DNA of 64,000 nt from Zonotrichia leucophrys gambelii (taxonomy: Eukaryota; Chordata; Aves; Passeriformes; Passerellidae): positions 20,100,357 to 20,164,356 of the forward strand of contig NC_088178.1 of the NCBI RefSeq assembly GCF_028769735.1, written 5' to 3'. Under the pieces are notes generated by a model that saw only the letters and a list, made by a program, of their open reading frames with translations, was not told the origin of the DNA and ran no database searches. Positions 39,301 to 52,100 of the stretch are shown here, in pieces. The first letter of the stretch is position 1; each line of letters begins with the position of its first letter. A program made the position numbers and the translations under genes.

Positions 39301-42300
39301 TTCCTTCCCTCTGTGGCCTGCAGGGAAGCAGAGTTTTGAGAGCTGTGGGTGGGAATGATCCCTTTTCTTTTTTCTCCCCTTGTGTGTTTTGATGTTTAGC
39401 TTTCAAGCCAGTGTTTTCTTTATTGAGAGCAGCTTCCATAGGTGGTGTATACACGTGAATGTGTGCTCACCAACACGGGCACCACTGTGTATTTGTCTTT
39501 GTGCTATACAGCTGTAGTGGGAAGAGGACTCATGGGGCTCATCATGTTTTGATGGAGAAGCCCCTTGAAAACAGGTAGCCCTGTTATTACCAGTCTTTGG
39601 CAGAGGGTACCATATACTTCAGCAGGGACATCTCTGCAGACAGCTGTTCCCAAAATAAATGTTGCAAAGTCTCAAGATTTCTCCCCTTTTCTTCCCAGAG
39701 GATTTCTAGTGCATTTCTGACCATGCATCAGGTGAATGTGTGTTTACTGCTTCCTATGAGCAGCAAGCCAGCATGAGAAATTGTCAAATTTCTCAGCTAG
39801 CTCCTAAAGCATGATTGAAAGTAGGGGCTCTACAAGCTAAAAGTTTGAAAAGCTGTGTGTGCAGTCTCCCTCAGTTACAGGTGTCTCAAAATGACCCCAG
39901 AGAAAAGTGGCCCATAGCTCCTTTCATGAAAAAGGCAGCTTCTACAAAAGGCTGGCCACCCCCACACACAGCCAGCATAATTCTGCTTTTAATGGTTAAA
40001 TTAGGCTTTAAAATAATTACAAAGACTGCTTAGAATTCAAAACATGGTAAAAACAATAAAAAGAAGATGAAGCTACCATCTTTCTGGAGTACTGTTGGGT
40101 TGTCCTACAGCGTCTCACTGTTTATATGCATTTTGATGCATATGAAACAGCATGTCCACAAGAAACTTTTGAGACAAAAACCCCATTACTCCACAGATGT
40201 ATGAAGAATTCCTCAGCACCCCCACATTTTCTTTTGCTGCAGCTTTCTCTTTTCCTGTGGAGAAAGAGGTAATTCCCAGATTAATGCTGTCTCTTTGTGA
40301 ACAGACTTAACTAGGTTGCTCTATATCTCTGTCTTGGAGGCTGAATAATACACAGTGATAGCAATAGGAATCATCTGCTCCATTTAAAGCAGCTGATAGT
40401 ACATTTTCATTAGGAAAAAATGAAGAGGCTCAGTATGGATTAAGCACCTGAGTTTTACAGTCTCTTTTTGGTAGGTTTATGTGTACAGGAAGGGCAGCAA
40501 CATCTCCTGGAAAGTTCTTCTGTGGACAGATACTCCTTGCTGGAGGAGAGTTGCAGAGTAGGAGGAGGAATGGGATGCCCAGGTATCTTTGGGATTAGGA
40601 ATGGGATATGAAATGAGACTTCTTCTAGATCCCTTTGCATTCAGAGGACAGAGAGATGAGGAAATAACCAAGGACTGGACTTGGCTGCTGCACACAAGCA
40701 CTAGCAACCTCTGGATTTCTGCAAGTCTTTTGACAGAAATGCACATGAGCTACACATTCTGCCTCCTGGGCCTACTGAATCAAATGGGGAGGTGCCATAG
40801 GCTGTGCTCACACATTCTTAGATACTGCTTTCCTTATTCTCATAGGAAAGGTACTGATATCGTGGAGATCCCTGGTTCAGGCTTTAAATAACTTAGAACC
40901 AAACTGCAAACCTATTTTTAGGTGACTTTAAAATATCCTGACATGTTTACCAAGCTGGCTTCAAACCAGCTAAAATGTGTAAACAGTTAATACAACATAT
41001 TGCCAAGACAGAGAATTTTTGCTTTCTTACGATGCAGGTTACAAAGTGCTTTTCTTCACTGCACAAGCACTGAAAGGGAAGGAAAATGTAAATGTAAGCA
41101 ACAGTGGTACCTGACACAGTGTCGGTCTCCAAGCATCCTCCTGATGCATGCTAGCTCCACACATTTAGTATTCAGGCACACATTGAAAAAAATGAAACAA
41201 AACTACAATGCACAGCCTTCAGTCTAGCTTTCTAATGCTATATTGCTTAATAATTTAAGGACAGTGATAGCCTAAAAATTGCAGTCTTAGCAGCTTCACA
41301 TAACCTACATTAGACAGAGGAGGAATATCATATTTATTATGTACTCAAGATGTCTGGCTTTATCAGGACAAAATCTTCCCTGTGTTTGCCACTATATCAC
41401 TTAGAAGGGCTCAGCTATATGTTATGTATTACTAACAAATCCATCTATAATCGTTTTAAGAGGCTGGTATTCATGGTCTCTGCTTCCCCCAGTGCTACTC
41501 ATGGGGCCTCACTGAAATAAAGAGCAGCTCTTCTGGGAGAGACGGAGGGAGAGTGGAGCCAACTGGATTAGCACAAGCACTGGTGTTGTGCTGTCCTGGT
41601 GTCTTGCTCCTGGTGGTTTTCCCATTCCCACAGAGGTGCCTGCCCTCAGTGGAACTCTCTGCCTGGCAGCTGTGGCACCAGGAGAAGTGTGGCTGTTCTG
41701 TCACCAGCTCTCCTGCTTGGGTGCTTTGCAGACAAAGATGGTATTTTCTAGTGTGATGCTTTTGGAAAGCATCTTTCCAGTTTTGAGGGATTTTTTCCTG
41801 TTAAGGAAAATGTTACATCAATGCAGGACTTCGAGGTCATGGGAGTCACTTTTTAGCGAGGTAATTTCTGAGTTCAGGGGTCTTAGTATTCAAATTATAA
41901 TATATCTTTATGTTCATACACTGCTAAGGTTTTATCAGTACTAAACCAGAAAAATATATTCACCTCTTGAGAATGCAGATGCTTCATGGGGCCTGCTATT
42001 GACTGTAGCAAAGAAAGAATGTCATTTCTGGGCTTAGAAGATCTGTAGAAAGAACTGATCCCCTTGGGAGATCACAATATTTCCATAAATATGGTGGGGA
42101 ATATTGTGGTATTGGCAGTGACAGACACACAGAAATCTGTTCTTCCTCTCATACTGGTTTCTTCTTGCAGGCTTTGTGACTTTGTATAGATTTTGTTTTT
42201 CGACTGACAGTCATCCTACAATCTTTAGCTCAGCTGGAATTACCTGCTTGGATTCCTCTTGATTTTCTCAAAGAATTCCCAGCCTTCTGGATTTTTGGCA

Positions 42301-42739
42301 TTACTGTTAAATGTTTGCCACCTATCTCTCTGAGCTCTGGATTATGCTGCCGGCTGGCTGAGTTGGAAGAGTCTGTTCCCCTTTTATGGTTGTGATGATT
42401 AGCTGTTAATTCAGGTGCACTGTGCAGCCTCCAGATGCCTTCTTTGAAAAGGCCTCTGTGTTTCAGGAAGGATGGAATTACTCTGCTCGGAAGTGTTACA
42501 TCTCCCCTGTTCTGTGCTGCAGGGGGGCAGCAGCCTTTATTTCCAGCGGGATGGCGTGAGAGTCGCCTGTCTCAGCTCAGCTACAATGCCATACAATGCA
42601 CTCGCCAGCCCCAGTAAATCAGCACAGCCACTGCTTGCTGGGCTGCTGTCTGATTCAGTGTATAACTCTTTTCACCACTGCAAAACTCATTCCTGAAATG
42701 TGGCACTGGTCAGCTGAATTTGCAGGACAAGGGATCAGC
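36326..42739 (+). other. PTPRF: Large intron, fourth stretch
   Basis: Intronic sequence. I see no exon, repeat family or RNA gene. Open frames at 38319-38684 (-), 40589-40891 (+) and 41588-41944 (+) are the longest and show no recognisable domain. The hydrophobic look of 41588-41944 comes from T-rich codons. Confidence 0.65.
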
Positions 42740-44520
42740 TAAATGTCACCGAGCCACGATAGCTCACATTCCTCTGTAACGTGGCAGCGGTGACAGCGTT
42801 ATTAATAGGTGTAGGTACCTGTTCTGGATGCTTTATGGGAGCACAGTGGGCATAAATGGCAGTGAAGGGATTTGTTTGTGGCTTGAGTGACTTCACAGGA
42901 TAACAAATGGTATCGGCTGCCACGCTGTCAAGGACACAATTAATTCTGGTTGCGCGGTACAGTTAATTTGGTATGCATCTCAAATGTTTTCAATGAGCTT
43001 TGCATGCAGATTCAGTGGACCGTAAGAAAAGTTTCTTTTTAGCCCTCAAATCTGCCTCATCTATTTTAACGTGATTCTAAAGGGACCTGACAGTGTCCCT
43101 TTATGTGAAACAGAGCTGCTGGTTGAAGTCAGAGGCACTCTGCTCTGTGCTCTCCCTCTCCCTGGGGGCACTTGGGCTGATTGCCCTTTTGTGAGACTTC
43201 AAACTCTGCGGTATCAGCCTCCTAATCAGCTCCTAGAGCCCTCTGGGTGCGGGGCCATCACCCACGAGTGGCCATCTGTAGCCTTCGGGGAGCTGCAGTT
43301 AAAGGGTGATGCTGGCCCTTATTAATGGAAATGAAACCCTGGTTTAACCATTCTGCTCAAATCTCTCGTGTATTTCCAGGCCATCACATCTAAAATTGAA
43401 GTACCTAACACAAGAACTCAGCTTCGTACATGTTGGAAAAAATGTGCTGATTTATTTATTACTATTCTTATTTAATTCATAGTAAGGAAATGGTAACACA
43501 CGGAGTAACAGATTTTTAATTACCATTCTCCCTAGCCATCTCTGTCTCTTTTGTTTTCCACTTAGGTAGGAGAAAGTCAAGTTTGTTGTTATAACAGCAA
43601 ACTCGGTAGTAATGGCAGCAAAGAAAGAATGAACTCTTTGTTTAGGAACTCAAGTGTGGAGAGGGGGAAAAACTCCTTGTAAAAAAAAGGAAGATGGGGA
43701 GGGGATAGTAACTTAAATGCAGCTATTAAGCCATATTATTGGGACCCTGGGTTTGTTCTTAATGGAGGGAAATTAGCAATGCAAATATTTCTAGTCACCA
43801 ATTATCCATGATATAAATAGGTCGGAAATTTGCACTGTTAATACCAGCCGAGTTGAAACCTTTTCTAAGCAGTTCATCAGCAGAGAGATTTTGGGTTTTT
43901 TTCTGATTTGTATTCCTGTGGCTTGTTAAAGGCTTGAAGAGGGGGAGGAGAACGGGAGTAGGAGAAAAACAGGTTTAATGGGCTGTAAGGAGCAAAACTC
44001 TCTTCTGTTACTTCTACTGTAAACAAAACAATCAGCTGAAGCCTGGCTTTGTTTAAAAAAGGGAAAAAATGTAAATAGCAGTGATTCTCCTGTGCTCTTC
44101 GATACTCTAAGTGCCTTCCATACAGGGTTTTATGCTTTAAATATCAACCAAGAGGCATTAAAGGCACAGAAGTGCCACAACAACTCTCCCCAGCCAGTAT
44201 TTCTGTAGAGGGTTCAATTAATCCAGGCTGTGGTGAGAGATGTGGTGAGGTTGGGGTGCCATGCTGGTAGGCACCATGCATCAGTCTCCAAAACTCGTCC
44301 TTGGTAGGTCTTCAGAGTTTTTCAAGGCACCCAAATATTAGAAAGTACTTATACCCAACATATTTTACTGAATGAAATATCTTATTCAGGCACCAGATGT
44401 TTCTGTTGCAAACTGAATACCCACACAGACACATGGAGATGCGCCTGCTTTCCTGTCTGCTGTTTAATTTTTAATTATATGAATTGAGCGATTGTGGGTT
44501 GCATGTTTTGTTCCAGTCTG
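42740..44520. promoter_or_regulatory. Candidate cluster of conserved non-coding elements
   Basis: This block differs from its surroundings. It has no recognisable repeat, several isolated CpGs in AT-rich context, and repeated homeodomain-type cores (TAATTA at 43517-43522 and 44472-44477, CAATTATCCATGATATAAAT near 43799). G+C-rich parts alternate with A/T-rich parts that look under constraint. Such texture is common in deeply conserved intronic enhancers of developmental genes. The call rests on appearance only; alignment to other birds would decide it. Confidence 0.25.
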
Positions 44521-47500
44521 CTCTTTCATGATGAATTCCCACTAAGAAAAACAGCAGCTTTTCTGGTGCACAAAATCACGAGATAGCCCAACACAGTTGT
44601 ACTGACAGAAAAGGGGTTTTGTGAGTTTGGCATTTGTATTATGGCACACGGTAGCTCAGGCTGTGGAATAACTCCTCTGTCCTTTAACACACTCGCTACC
44701 TCTCCTAGAGAGGTGAGGTCCTCAGCCCTGGGTAATTCTTTGAAGTAGCCATACATTTAGAATTTTAAAAATAACTAAAGGGGAAAGTAAAGGAATTTTC
44801 AATCTTGTGTTCACTATCTTCTTCTGGAGGCTGTAAGTCTCTGGGTTACCCCATGGGAAGAGGTAGGCCCTAAGCTTTTGTTGGGACTTCTGCTGGAATA
44901 GTAATGTTTTTCTTTATGATATGTCACAACTGCCCAGTGAACTAGGAGAATAGAATTAAAGACTGCAGAGACAGCTTGAGTGCTTTCTTCCTCCTGCAGA
45001 TTCCTAGCAGGTGTACAGATAGGGGGTATGCTGTACCTTCTGTGAAGTGGATGTCGTGTTCTGGCACTGATGAATTGGGAATTTTGCTATCCCTGAGGAC
45101 CATAAAGAGACACAGTCCAAACTCAGGCTTAAAGGCAGAGAAAACCACTCTATCCTTGGTTTCATTCTACCTAGCAGACCTTGCTGTTGGAACACAGGCA
45201 CACAAAGTACTGCAAACTGCCTTGTGGATCGTTCTGTGACCAGTTCCTTGGCTTGCAAGGGAAGAGTTCCAGGTGAAGAATTGGTGTCATTGATACTTTT
45301 GGAGTGACAGACTGGGGTTCAAATGCATGTGTTGCTCTGTATGAGTTTTTTCTGCAAGGAGAGAAGGTCCCATTGCCTTGACATTTTTTACCACATTGGC
45401 TTATGTGGAATTAGCAGGGACACTCACGGAGGTTTGTGAATGTGGCATTGAAAAGTCAGTAACCAGTGCACTGCACGACACCATTTCCCTGTTGCACTCG
45501 TAAGAAGAGTTTGCAAGGGCTTTTCAATAGTGCTTGGATATGCTGGCAGGCCAAGCCAGGCTGTGATCTGTGCCTGCAACTGGTCTGGTCCCATGCAAGA
45601 CAAATTATTTGACAAGGGTGTGAGTTTCACCTGTTGTGAGTCTGCATATTTGTCTGAAGCAGGTCAAAGCAAAGTGGTCCTTTTTCCTGATTGTATTAAC
45701 CTTGTAGTTAATAAAAGGTTCTGCATCAATGATTAACTACATTCATACATGGAGGAGGTAGCCAAAGGCTTGGGGCTTATCCTGCTGGTCAGTAGCTGTG
45801 TGGTCTGTGCATTATGGATCATATAGTTTTGTATGGAAACATACAAAACTATACAATACTACTTAATCTAAACTCACTTTTTAAAGGAACTGCACACAGG
45901 GTGAGGGGAAAGTGGTGTTCAGAAAGGCTTGTGGTCCTCAACCTTTCCCAAGAAGACATGCAGCATCTGCTCCTCTCCAGTGGCTGTTGGCTGTAGGATC
46001 CTGCTGCTCTCATTACTCTCTGTTCTCAGCTGCCACCTCAGATCAGGCCATTGGTCCATCTACTGCAGGGCTGTGCCTGCTCATTTTGAGAGCTCATCCA
46101 CACCACTCCTGCACTTAGCTCAGTAACCAGCACCAAACATGCAAAGAGGATGAATTTCTCCTGTCCTCCCTGTGCTATCTCCTGGCATCTGCTTGTGCCT
46201 CAAAGGACTTACCCTTCAGTGGGAGCTGAACATGATGTGCTGCCACAGTGCTTCTGCTGACAGAGTCCTGAGACTTTAGGGTTGTCCTGTCATCGTCTTC
46301 TGTGAATTCATCATGTGGTCTCTGTGCACCTACGTCTTGGACAATTTGGGAATCCACATACCTTGAGAAGGTTTTATTCTAGTGCTTTAGAAAGGGAGCA
46401 TTATCATCACTTGTCAAAAATAAATTTTCAAGGCAGCTTGTCTCCACATGCTTAACCCAATGAGGGATAACAGCTCTCAAGGGATAGCAGTTCCTATTTA
46501 AAAGCTAAAGAATGATAATTTTCTTTCAAATATCCTCAGAGATTTACATGTCATTAGCCCATGCTCTCAAAGCTGGCAGACCCCAAAACACTGAGAAGTG
46601 AACCAGAGCACTAATTTCTTCCTGAAAACGAAGATGACAGAGATCCTCCCTCACACTCAGAGGGGTAGGAAAACAGCACAAGATTGTTGGGGAAGCTAAG
46701 CAATTGCAACCACATTGAGCTCCAAGAAGGACAGCTTTCCCCTTGTGTTCTGTTCACTGTGGAGCCCCCTGCACAGTCCAAGGGATAACCTGTATTAAAA
46801 CAGTTAATAATTGGATCTTGGATGCTTAAAGGAAAATTATCTCTCTGGAGTGTTGCTGGAGAAGTGACAGCAGGAGTTGGGAAGTGTACCCTGCTTGGGA
46901 TGAAATCAGCCTGTGATGGCATTGCTGGGCTTGAGTTGTGTTGGCTTTAGGGCTGTTCAGGGCAAGCAACAAGAGCATGATGACAGAAACCCAAGGTTAG
47001 CAGAGAACCAAACTTTTTGTTATGTTATGCAACTCTTGGTTCTTAAATCTGTGATTTGGTGATTGGGGATTTTCCTGTCTGCTTGTTTGATGGGATGCAG
47101 ATGTCAGGCAGGTAAATGTGAAACTGTGGCAGAGAAGGTTGTTGATGGCATCATCAAACCATCTAAGTCGTGTACTTCTGCAGAGAGAAAGTGATACTAC
47201 TAATTCACTTAGTCTGTGGAGCCAAGGAAGTCTGGATAGCCCCCAGCCAGGAGAGCTGATTGTGAAAGCACTGCCAAGCGATGCTTTCAGCACACTTTGT
47301 TGGCATGGCAGTGTGACAAACTTCTGCAAGGGGCAGAACTGAAGAAGAGAGAAATGGCCAAGTCCATGTGTATTGGGAAAAGTATGTGTATGTGTGAGTT
47401 CACCCACAGAATACTGATAACATCTCTTTCCAGCATGCTGAGCCAGTTATCACTGTGTGCCAGTCCCTGAATTTCATACACTGATGTCTTTGCCTAGCAA

Positions 47501-48031
47501 GCTTGAACTTCTTATCCTTACCTTCAAGGCTTTCTTGCTTGCATCTTGGTGCTTTTGTCTATCTGTCACGGCCTCCTCCTGTCTCCTTAAAGCTGCCTTT
47601 GTTGTCTTTTTTCACCCACAACTTCACTTTTCCTGTCCCATAATGGTGACGCTGGACTAGCTGGGCTTCAGTGCTGTCAGTGCCCTGGTGGGCCAGGGCC
47701 ACTGCAGTACAAAGTGGTGATGGAGAAAAAGCCTGCAACGTCTTCAGTCACTGTTCCAGTTGCTCTTGATAAGGGTACAAGAGGACCTGGGTTTGTATTG
47801 TGTACAAATGTTGATCGGTGCTGTTTGCTTAAAATGAAGGATGCTACAAGTCACATACAAAGGCTGTGCAGTTTTAAACTTCTAAAAATTGGAAGCTCCT
47901 GTTAAGAAAATGCTACCAAAGTCCTTGTTAGAGTAATATTAAAAAAAAAACAGACAAGTGGTTGACCCAATTAATTAAGCCTAATATTTTTGTTATATCA
48001 AAATATTTTTTATTTTGTGACAGATTTTGTC
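44521..48031 (+). other. PTPRF: Large intron, fifth stretch
   Basis: Intronic sequence without recognisable exons. It contains the perfect inverted repeat at 45822-45853, listed separately. The stretch near 47480-47600 (pyrimidine-rich, with CTTACCTTCAAGGC) may derive from an old transposon, but I cannot name it. Confidence 0.65.
45822..45853 (+). repeat. Perfect 14-bp inverted repeat with 4-base GAAA loop
   Basis: The left arm TATAGTTTTGTATG (45822-45835) and the right arm CATACAAAACTATA (45840-45853) are exact reverse complements, separated by GAAA (45836-45839). In a + strand transcript this would be a 14-bp hairpin closed by G-C with a GNRA-class tetraloop. It lies inside the host intron and would be present in the pre-mRNA. 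The stem is too short for a typical microRNA precursor. Confidence 0.95.
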
Positions 48032-48056
48032 TATAAAGACCCAGGGTGTCTTTATA
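48032..48056 (+). repeat. Small inverted repeat next to poly-A
   Basis: TATAAAGAC (48032-48040) and GTCTTTATA (48048-48056) form a perfect 9-bp stem with a 7-base loop, CCAGGGT. Only three bases separate the stem from a 24-A run. Confidence 0.9.
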
Positions 48057-48059
48057 GGC

Positions 48060-48083
48060 AAAAAAAAAAAAAAAAAAAAAAAA
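48060..48083 (+). repeat. Poly-A run of 24
   Basis: An uninterrupted run of 24 adenines. It could be a simple homopolymer or the tail of an inserted cDNA. I found no matching target-site duplication on both sides and no recognisable gene sequence directly upstream, so a retrocopy is not supported. Confidence 0.95.
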
Positions 48084-48149
48084 GCCAATTCCAGTTGGTG
48101 TAGATTTATAGAAAGTATTTCCCTCTTTTGAAACTGTAGGTTTAATTTA

Positions 48150-49195
48150 TTAAGATAACTGTGCAGTATTGACATACTAACTTTTGTAAGGCATTTGACT
48201 TAATGCATCTGATTGGAATTCGTGGTGCTGAAAGATAGTGTGTCACCTTTGATCAGTGACCAGAACTAAGAAGCCATTCTTGTTGGACAGCCATCAAACA
48301 GGGATGTTTCTAGTGGGACTTGGCAGGGACTGGCACTGATTCCAATGCTAGGCAGCTCCTCCATCAAAGAGAGATGGGAAATAAATCTAGTATTTGTGCA
48401 TGACAAATGTAAGGAGATGATTGGTGCAGAGAGTGAAGTTTTTAAATGGCTTTATAACTAAAAGCTTTTCCAGAGCCATGCACAAGGCTGCACAGTCTTT
48501 GGGCAGAGTAATCCAGCTTTCCATCATACAGAAGCAGCCCTTTTTCATGTGGTGCCTGCAGCTGGGTTTTCCTTGTGACTTGCTCAGCATTTCAGCCTGG
48601 TGAAAAGGACTAAAGTGTGTCCTTGGACCTAGACAGAAAAGTCAGAGAAAAATCCTCACTTTGGTACAGGGAAGATCAAAAGAGCATTTAGTTCTCTGTG
48701 TTTTAAGAGGAGTACTAAAGTGGAGGTAAGAGAGGTGCAAGCATAATCTGAGATCGAGAAAAATGTGATGTAATAGTAGACTGGGGGAGATCAATTTGCT
48801 TGCTTTATTAATATGAAGATGATGAGGGATTTGATTATGGTTTATAAATCATTTCATGGGAGAAAAAGGACTTTTAAAGGGTTTCTTAATCAAGTGAAAA
48901 AATGTATTACAAGGACTTAATAGCTGGAAACTTTAAATCACAGCAAATTGAAATGGAAGCAAGGCACAGGTCTCTAGCAGACAAGGTGGTCAAGGTGGAA
49001 CAATCCAGCACTGGAAGAGAAAAATTCTCCATTTTCATGTGACTTTAGTGTTGCCTGGATGATATTCTTGGAGATATTTTAAAGCATATAGTTTCTGTAT
49101 GAATAGCAAGAGTGTGCTGCTTTACAGTCTGCGATGAAACAAGGTATCAGACTGATGATCTCGTGTTCCCTCAAGACCTTAAAATCTCTTTTCAT
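48150..49195 (+). mobile_element. CR1-like LINE, fossil copy with decayed reverse transcriptase and 3' end
   Basis: Three reverse-transcriptase landmarks appear in order on the + strand. K-A-F-D is at 48188-48199 (motif SKAFD in CR1). SGTWQGLALIPML is at 48312-48350 or just before it (motif SGVPQGSVLGPxLF). FVHDKCK starts at 48393, a decayed FADDTK catalytic box, in the same frame as the previous motif. Further along, GATTTGATTATGGTTTATAA (48830s) and AGCTGGAAACTTTAAATCAC (about 48921), then GTGGTCAAGGTGGAACAATC, follow the C-terminal ORF2 consensus. GTATCAGACTGATGATCTCG and GTTCCCTCAAGACCTTAAAA (49144-49186) match the usual 3' end, GGTCAGACTAGATGATC. Distances are shorter than in full CR1, so there are deletions. 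Two aspartates of the catalytic box are reduced to one. The copy is dead, and the consensus was recalled rather than aligned. Confidence 0.7.
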
Positions 49196-52100
49196 ATCTG
49201 GGTATACAGCCCTTCTTTGTATTCCTTGGCTGATATATTGAATAAACTGGGAGGAAAAACCCCAAGTGAATCTGGCACCGTTTCCAATTCAAGGAGGTTC
49301 AGGAAGGTCAGCACGCAGAAATGTGCAGGTGACAGCCTTAGGCAGAGCTTTGCAGGAAAATATGGAGATCTCAAATGTGTGAGGGTGAGAAAAGCAGAAG
49401 ATGGTGCAGTGCTTCCTGTGGGATGGAGCTTGAGCAGAGCTCACAAAGCATCACCTGAGCAGCCAGTAAGGATGAGGATTACTTGCTGGTTTCTTGGGTG
49501 GATTTAGAAGATCAAGAGAGGAGCTACTGTACTTGTTAGAAAACAATCAACACGGTAACTTCACAGGGTGAAGATGAGAGAAGAATGGAGTGATTTTAAT
49601 GTAATATAGGATGGGAGATGTAGAGCAGCCTGGAAGGCCAAGGTAGAGGGTCCTCAGCCAGGACAACAGGGACAGCACTAAATCTGGCAACTTCCAAGGA
49701 AACTGAAGGGAGGAAAAGGAGAACTGGGGAAGATGGGCTACTCGGCCTTCATCGTGATGATGCTGAGTGACAGCAAGGCAGAATGGAGTAAAGAAAGGCT
49801 TTGGAGGGAGTCTGGCCATGTGATGCAGGGAGAACTTTGAGATTTCTGCAGACCCTCTGCCTCCCCTGCTGTGTTGTTTGTGTCTTCTGAAAGGGGTTGC
49901 AGAAGTTGTGTTAAGTAAATATGGTACATTATAATGACCCTAATGGTGGCTGTCAGTTAGCAGGGATCTTGCACCATTGTAATGTGTTGACACCACAGTT
50001 ACCAGAAACTAAAGGGCCAGGGAGGAAGAGAATACTCTGCCAGTAATCTTGGCTGCTACTTAGCTAAATGACAGATACAAATCCTGAACCCAAAACAAGG
50101 AAAAGTTATCTGGGCAAACAGGAGTAATTTGTCTGTAGATTCATTTTACAGCTAATCAAAGTTGGATATAACAAGCTTGTAGCATCTGGCAGTCTGTAAA
50201 TGGTGTGATGAAACCTTTAACTCTGACTTTTTGACAATGCTGCTGTGATTTAAACAACTCGCATGTTAAATACAGAGGAGTGAAAAGACAGGACAGAAAA
50301 GAGAGAATTTTTTCATTTTTGAGTGTTACATTTTTTGCAGAGACTGTTGTCCTTTCATGCACAGAGGACTCAACAGAATGAAACTTGGATCTTCTGCAAG
50401 ACCTCTTTGTTTTATAGACACCAAAAACCTACAGCTCTAGTTCTTGCCTGCAAAGCTCACTGAGACAGAAAACATCTTGGAAACACATGTTCATCTTCAG
50501 GAATTCAGTTCATATCAAGTAATTGTTAACATGAGAAGACCTGCAATCATAGTGAAGTATAGTAAGACTGGCTGCTTTATAGCTTTAAAAAAAGTCCTTT
50601 ACCAGAAAGTGTCACCTTTTAATACCACCCCAGCAGACAGAAAGCTATGGTGTAAACACCCAAGTAGTTAAGTTCTCTGTTCCTTCTGAGGGAATTCTGC
50701 TGGGCAATCATAGGTGTGTTGCCTGCAGCATGCACACCACTGGGAACTATGTAATTTCACTGCTTCTTAATGCAGTAGTCTGGATAGAAAGGAGTGGAAC
50801 CTGTGAGAAGTAGTGACTTAAAATTAGATACAATATTTTAAGGCTGAACGATGTTTTGCTTGGAAGAGTAGTTTGAGGCTTTGGCATATGTTATGCCTAT
50901 ACAGATTTGCAGGTAACCTGGTAGCAGGAGAGATTATGGGGGATATACAGTGCTTTTTCTTATGCATTTTTTATTAATTCTCTTTGTGTGTATCTCTCTT
51001 TCTCCTTGATAGATGTAGAAGGGTTTCCGTAGTGGTGTTTGTAGCTACTCTTCTTTACTCTTCTTATTCCTAAGCACTTATCAGATAAAGTTCCCTGAAA
51101 TTCTGATGCTGTTTTAATGTGGCTCTTCATCTTAACTTTGCCTTGTCCATATGTAATCATCAATCATTATTATAGCTCGTTAAGCACTGGTAATGTGCTT
51201 GGCCTTGTACATTGCAGAAAAGGAGAATGACTGCTGGCAAGATGAGCTAATAGGTTAGGGATGTGCTGGGAAACGTCAGAGGAGGGAGAAATGTGGGGAG
51301 GTCTTTAGTTTTGTATGATTGTTTCTATTGACTCCCTTTTTTTGGCCACTCTGAGTGAGATTTGAGGACCTGCCTTTTTTCGCCTATCCATCCAATTACT
51401 TTGTTTTTATCCTGTTCTGTATTTTACATTATGGCAAACTAAGGTGGAGGAGGTTTTTATGCTACAATTCTGCAGCTTTTTATAATTCATCCCTGGTTCT
51501 GTGTAGGCATGGCTCTGTCCCAGCATGTATTTGTGCAGAGAATTTGGAAGCGGTTCACCGAGGCTTTCCAGTTGTCCACCTGTGTAGCATGAATTGTGTA
51601 GCTGTGAACAGAGCAGGCTCTGTCTCAGGGGAGGACAGGGACTTGGGCTCATATTCAGAGTGACTGGCAGGGAACACCATTCTTAGAAATACAGTAGGAA
51701 TGTCACACCAGAACACTTTGGAAGACAGAGATATATATAGAACTCCCTCTCATTCAGCTATTGTCTAATGGAGTTTCTGCCTATTACCTGAAGCTAGGGA
51801 GTGTGTTCATTATCTAGTGCATAATGTGGTTGATTGCAGGCTTTAAAGTAGTCAATGGTGTTTATAAATCAACAGAAGTTGGCCAGAATCAAAGCTGAAG
51901 TATCCGTAATGATGTGTAATCAGCTATTAGGAACAGTTATAACAGCAGTCCTCTGTCAGCTTCCCCTAAAACAAAGCACGTAATCTGCCAGTAATAATGA
52001 TAAATGTCCTCAGAGATGTTATGAATCGAACCTCGGTACTTCCAGTAATATTTATTGAAGATTCCATGACCTGTTCAGTGTCCCCTTATGCACCGCTTAT

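Noticed and set aside
47480..47650. Possible old transposon piece with CTTACCTTCAAGGC
   Set aside because: The similarity is too short to assign to a family.
49112..49507. 131-codon open frame on the + strand
   Set aside because: Its first part is the 3' untranslated end of the fossil CR1 element and the rest has no family resemblance, so it is not a gene.
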